Assembly: GCF_016801865.2 (NCBI RefSeq)
Contig: NC_068938.1
Span: 214,951,611 to 215,015,610, forward strand
Direction: 5' to 3'
From: Culex pipiens pallens
Lineage: Eukaryota; Arthropoda; Insecta; Diptera; Culicidae
Length of the DNA: 64,000 nt
Shown in pieces: positions 59,115 through 64,000 of this stretch. Below the pieces are notes generated by a model. The model did no database searches. It saw nothing but the letters and a program-made list of their open reading frames with translations, and had not been told where the DNA came from. Position numbers and translations under genes: made by a program. Numbering within the stretch: position 1 is the stretch's first letter; each line of letters opens with the position of its first letter.

Positions 59115-60857
59115 TCTAAAAATTCAAGAAATTCAAAAAAATCAAAAAACTCAACAAATTTAAGAAATTCAAAAAATTTAAGAAATTCAAGAAATTCAAG
59201 AAATTCAAGAAATTCAAGAAATTCAAGAAATTCAAGAAATTCAAGAAATTCAAGAAATTCAAGAAATTCAAGAAATTCAAGAAATTCAAGAAATTCAAGA
59301 AATTCAAGAAATTTAAGAAATTCAAGAAATTCAAGAAATTCAAGAAATTCAAGAAATTCAAGAAATTCAAGAAATTCAAGAAATTCAAGAAATTCAAGAA
59401 ATTCAAGAAATTCAAGAAATTCAAGAAATTCAAGAAATTCAAGAAATTCAAGAAATTCAAGAAATTCAAGAAATTCAAGAAATTCAAGAAATTCACGAAA
59501 TTCAAGAAATTCAAGAAATTCAAGAAATTCAAGAAATTCAAGAAATTCAAGAAATTCAAGAAATTCAAGAAATTCAAGAAATTCAAGAAATTCAAGAAAT
59601 TCAAGAAATTCAAGAAATTCAAGAAATTCAAGAAAATCAAGAAATTCAAGAAATTCAAAAAATTCAAGAAATTCAAGAAATTCAAGAAATTCAAGAAATT
59701 CAAGAAATTCAAGAAATTCAAGAAATTCAAGAAATTCAAGAAATTCAAGAAATTCAAGAAATTCAAGAAATTCAAGAAATTCAAGAAATTCAAGAAATTC
59801 CAGAAATTCAAGAAATTCAAGAAATTCAAGAAATTCAAGAAATTCAAGAAATTCAAGAAATTCAAGAAATTCAAGAAATTCAAGAAATTCAAGAAATTCA
59901 AGAAATTCAAGAAATTCAAGAAATTCAAGAAATTCAAGAAATTCAAGAAATTCAAGAAATTCAAGAAATTCAAGAAATTCAAGAAATTCAAGAAATTCAA
60001 GAAATTCAAGAAATTCAAGAAATTCAAGAAATTCAAGAAATTCAAGAAATTCAAGAAATTCAAGAAATTCAAGAAATTCAAGAAATTCAAGAAATTCAAG
60101 AAATTCAAGAAATTCAAGAAATTCAAAAAATTCAAGAAATTCAAGAAATTCAAAAAATTCAAAAAATTCAAGAAATTCAAGAAATTCAAAAAATTCAAGA
60201 AATTCAAGAAATTCAAGAAATTCAAGAAATTCAAGAAATTCAAGAAATTCAAGAAATTCAAGAAATTCAAGAAATTCAAGAAATTCAAGAAATTCAAGAA
60301 ATTCAAGAAATTCAAGAAATTCAAGAAATTCAAGAAATTCAAGAAATTCAAGAAATTCAAGAAATTCAAGAAATTCAAGAAATTCAAGAAATTCAAGAAA
60401 TTCAAGAAATTCAAGAAATTCAAGAAATTCAAGAAATTCAAGAAATTCAAGAAATTCAAGAAATTCAAGAAATTCAAGAAATTCAAGAAATTCAAAAAAT
60501 TTAAGAAATTCAAGAAATTTAAAAAATTCAAGAAATTTAAGAAATTCAAGAAATTCAAGAAATTCAAGAAATTCAAGAAATTCAAGAAATTTAAGAAATT
60601 CAAGAAATTCAAGAAATTCAAGAAATTCAAGAAATTCAAGAAATTCAAGAAATTCAAGAAATTCAAGAAATTCAAGAAATTCAAGAAATTCAAGAAATTC
60701 AAGAAATTCAAGAAATTCAAGAAATTCAAAAAATTCAGAAATTTAAGAATTTTAAGAAATTCAAGAAATTTAAGAAATTCAAGAAATTCAAGAAATTCAA
60801 GAAATTTCAGAAATTCAAGAAATTCAAGCAATTCAAGAAATTCAAGCAATTCAAGAA
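59115..60857. repeat. Nonamer array (AAGAAATTC)n
   Basis: About 1.74 kb, roughly 190 copies of a 9-bp unit. Most changes are single bases (AAAAAATTC, AAGAAATTT). Variants concentrate at both edges (59115-59185 and 60490-60857), with a very homogeneous core. The minus strand is open for 577 codons as (NFL)n purely because of the 9-bp period. Confidence 0.95.
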
Positions 60858-61125
60858 ACTTGGAATGTTTTAAAATTTAAGAAATTCAAAAAGTTTTGGA
60901 AATTTATGAAATTCAAGAATTTTAAGACCTAAAAAAAATCAAGAAACCCACGAAACTAAGAAAATTTAATGAATTCAGAATTTTCAAGATCTAGAAAAAT
61001 AAGGAAATTATAAAATTCAATAAATTAAGGTAATATAAGAACTTCAAAAAATCAAGAAATTAGAAGACTAAAGCTATTTAAAAAAAATCAAGAAATGTTA
61101 AGTGAATAATGAAAATTATTCGATT
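60858..61125. repeat. Degenerate AT-rich transition zone
   Basis: Decayed AAGAAATTC- and AACAAATTT-like units lie between two arrays, consistent with an older array from which the homogeneous ones expanded. Confidence 0.5.
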
Positions 61126-61314
61126 TAACAAATTTTATAATTTTAGCAAATTTAACAAATTTAACAAATTTTACAAATTTTACAAATCTTACAAATTTAA
61201 CAAATTTAACAAATTTAGCAAATCAAACAAATTTAACAAATTTAACAAATCAAACAAATTTAACAAATTCAACAAATTTAACAAATCAAACAAATTTAAC
61301 AAATTTAACAAATT
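61126..61314. repeat. Nonamer array (AACAAATTT)n
   Basis: About 21 copies of a 9-bp unit, with AATCAAACA variants appearing every few units to give a higher-order pattern. Confidence 0.93.
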
Positions 61315-62660
61315 TCCGTGTACCATCGTCCTCCCACAACCCAAAAATCCAAAAGCTCTACCCTGCATCGCGACGGCCCCGCGACGCTTTGATCGATGAG
61401 CCTTACGAAGCGTGGCGAACGAGATGGAGTGCTGCTGGCTGTGGAGAGTGTCCTTCGTCCTTTGAACCAGCAGCAGGCCGTGACTTTCGGCAAAACACGC
61501 TCGCGCGAAACGACTGGTCACGAACCAGCAGGAAGGCCTCCTTTGATCACTTTCTACCGACAAGGCGCGACCACGCTAGACATAAATCAAAGAAGAGGCC
61601 TCATAAAAATTTATGAACTGTCGGGAAATTTGCTTTGTCATATTTTTTCAGGGCCCGGCTGAGTTGGGGTTTGGCGTGGACTTGTTTGACGGGGAAAAAT
61701 TGCACGGAACTGGCGAAAAAAACCAAGCAGTCTATCCGCGAAGTGCTGAGCAACCTTTGGATTGGGAAGTTGTGAGAAGGAAGGAGACTTTTTTTCAGTC
61801 GGAAAGGAGAAGATTTGACATGATGATGGAACAATTCCGGTATTTGGAATTAGGCTTGAAAAGAACTTTTTGGAAGGACTGAAACAAATACAGTAGTATT
61901 GAAAATTTGAACTTTTCAGTACTAAAATGTAGTTCCAGTGAACATTGTATTAATATAAATGGCAGGCTAGGTCACCAAAAAGAGTCATTATCGAGTAATT
62001 AGTTTGCGGTGAGGCGTGACTGTGATTTGAATGAGCATTGTGCCAAATGTACCTTGTTTTTCAAATTTTCATCACTCTTTGGGAGGAAATGCTCCTCCCC
62101 TCCTTCACCCAAAATATTGTGTTACATTTCCAACCACCTTTTTGTTGGAAAGGGGAGGGGTCGTCAAAATTTGGCATTCAAACTGTTTCAATCTCGGCCA
62201 AACCACGAATTACCTCACGTAAATATGAGGCCCCACCAATTTGCGCTGAATTAGCACGCAAAACAAGGGCCCGGCCCACGTGGCCCGTCACGTGGTGCTG
62301 CTGGGTTTCATATTTCCACCTCTCCATCAGGTAATGTCCGCAATCATCATCAAAGCCTGGGTGGGCAATTCGTGACCCACGACACGACGGGATTAAGCTC
62401 GAACCGCGCGGATCAGGCTTAGCACATTGTTGCGGAAAATCGGCCAATTATGGGGCCCATTTCCGCGATTGTTCAACAATTTAACATTGTGAGGGGTGTG
62501 ATTTTTCGGGTCATCATCGGGAGCGGATCAGTTGTGGAAAATATTGTGAGGATTGGTTTTGCGATTTATTTTGGAAATCAATTACTCATGAAAGGATTTA
62601 ATGTCATTAGAGCTATTGGTACAATATTGTTGACATCTGGAATATTTCAAGGGGTCATTC
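61315..62660. other. Intronic stretch, relatively GC-rich
   Basis: Unique-looking sequence. Several short open frames on both strands overlap and none encodes a recognisable neuroligin block or other domain. Confidence 0.5.
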
Positions 62661-63080
62661 TCTGTCAATTAACATGAAATCGGAAAAAGTAGCCCCAAAC
62701 CCTCTACGATTTTCGTAAAACTTTGTCCCAAGAGTTAACTTTGGTTCGATATCACGTGACGGTCCCCTTTCATTTTTGAACATTCGAAAAAAAACATGTT
62801 TTCAATATTTTTTTGGTAGAATCACGAATTTAGCAAACCATTATACATCAATTTAATAAAATTGTCTGATCCCTGAAAATATACAAAAAATCGAATTTTA
62901 TAATAATAGTTTTGATCTAAATATTTTTTTTCGAAAAGTTAAATTTACTATGCAAATTTCCCAAAAATAAACATGTTCTAAATTAGTTTAAAGTTTAGTC
63001 ATGAAAAATCACAATATATCCTCCTGAACACGGGAAAATAGAAGAAATTTGGAAAAAGTTGGACATTAGAAGTTCGAAAA
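62661..63080. repeat. Fragments of two dispersed repeat families
   Basis: 62680-62800 matches the outer left part of the 52.4-kb repeat (CCCTCTACGATTTTCGT, AACTTTGTCCCAAGAGTTAA). 63015-63070 matches the end part of the TTAA MITE (CCTCCTGAACACGGGAAAA). Both are partial. Confidence 0.6.
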
Positions 63081-63685
63081 ACAAAATTTTATGTAGAATT
63101 TATTTGCAATTTCTATAATTTTTTTGAATTTTTGTTCGAAAAAGGCTTTGCACTTTTTTATTATTTTTTTCTATTCTATTTAATTCTGATTTTTTTTACT
63201 AATGAATTTCCTTGGTTTTTTGTATAAATTTGATTTTCTTATTATTATTTTGTTCTTTAAGTTTTTTTAGGCGTTAAGATTTTTTTTTGTTTTTTTTTTT
63301 ATTTTTTTTAGATATTTTATGAAATATTCTATTGATTTTTTGTTTATGAAATAACTTGATTTCTGAATTTAATAAATTTTCTCAATTTTCTTGAAAATAA
63401 TTTATTAATTGATTCTTAAATTTTTTAATAAGTTTAGATTTTTTTTAATCTTTTATAATGTTTTGAAATAGTGAAATATGTTTATTGGTTTTTAAATTTT
63501 ATAACTTTTTTCGTAATTTTTAATTCTCTGAATTTTTTGAATTTTATATGAGTTTGTTTTTATTTTTTTGGTTTGCTTTCTGTAGTTTTTATTTTTTTTA
63601 ACTTTTAAATTTTTTGAGACATTTTGAATGTTTTTGTTTAAATTTTTTAAATGATTTTCATTCGTTTTAAAAAAAATATTTTTAT
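63081..63685. other. Extremely T-rich intronic stretch
   Basis: T-rich on the + strand with TTTTTGAATTTT-type motifs and no defined unit. No gene. Confidence 0.5.
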
Positions 63686-64000
63686 TATTTTTTAAATTGT
63701 AAAAAATTGTTTAAAATTGTTTGAAATTGTTTAAAATTGTTTAAAATTATTTGAAATTGTTTGAAATTTTAAGAAATTGTTTGAAATTGTTTGAAATTAT
63801 TTGAAATTGTTTGAAATTGTTTGAAATTGTTTGAAATTGTTTGAAATTGTTGGAAATTGTTGGAAATTGTTGGAAATTGTTTGAAATTGTTTGAAATTGT
63901 TTGAAATTGTTTGAAATTGTTTGAAATTGTTTGAAATTGTTTGAAATTGTTTGAAATTGTTTGAAATTGTTTGAAATTGTTTGAAATTGTTTGAAATTGT
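63686..64000. repeat. Decamer array (TTGAAATTGT)n, runs off the window end
   Basis: About 30 copies of a 10-bp unit, degenerate at the left and homogeneous at the right, still continuing at the last base. A 10-bp spacing puts the A/T tracts nearly in helical phase. Confidence 0.95.

Larger units (their letters stand above)
55427..64000 (+). other. Nlg: Neuroligin intron downstream of exon E, at least 8.5 kb
   Basis: The GTAAGG donor at 55427 opens a phase-2 intron whose acceptor is not in the window. More than half the span is simple tandem arrays. I searched for a plausible next exon (starting with an acidic residue after HPINIR) and saw none. Confidence 0.8.

Noticed and set aside
61316..62447. 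Possible next neuroligin exon in the GC-richer block
   Set aside because: None of the frames shows the expected continuation after HPINIR or any conserved esterase-fold motif, and flanking splice sites do not fit phase 2.

Overview
The window is animal nuclear DNA, most likely from a culicine mosquito and probably Culex. The evidence is one conserved insect gene split by GT-AG introns, very AT-rich introns, and many short terminal-inverted-repeat elements of mosquito type. The genus is inferred from the repeat style, not proven. I saw no prokaryotic genes, tRNA, rRNA or CRISPR.

Gene content: one gene on the + strand, an insect neuroligin (cholinesterase-like synaptic adhesion protein). Five internal coding exons are visible: 4062-4203, 41942-42094, 54575-54769, 54828-55213 and 55281-55426. 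They join in frame (intron phases 1, 1, 1, 0, then 2 out) and encode about 340 residues of the esterase-like ectodomain. Signal peptide, N-terminus, last part of the esterase fold, transmembrane segment and cytoplasmic tail lie outside the window. The esterase nucleophile Ser is replaced (GHDTG) and the oxyanion-hole Gly-Gly is altered (HGE), as expected for a non-catalytic adhesion protein.

Layout: 1-4061 is an upstream intron holding a 5'-truncated LINE with a 27-bp target-site duplication (TSD). Intron 4204-41941 (37.7 kb) carries most of the unusual structure: an octamer array of about 1.6 kb, two heptamer arrays that are reverse complements of each other, a 7.37-kb TTAA-bounded palindrome whose arms are opposed 163-bp tandem arrays, a 4.0-kb hAT-like element with GACTCC subterminal repeats and a nested 1.9-kb foldback, a facing pair of TTAA MITEs, and further foldbacks. 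Intron 42095-54574 (12.5 kb) holds two hAT-like elements, two other inverted-repeat elements and a truncated foldback. Two tiny introns (58 and 67 bp) separate the last three exons. The intron from 55427 to the window end is dominated by arrays of 8-, 9-, 9-, 9- and 10-bp units.

Interpretation: the neuroligin introns are a nested graveyard of non-autonomous DNA transposons plus short-unit tandem arrays. If transcribed as pre-mRNA, intron 4204-41941 would contain at least five self-complementary stretches with stems of about 0.6 to 3 kb. That is the most interesting property here, although any effect on splicing, RNA editing or small-RNA production is only inference.
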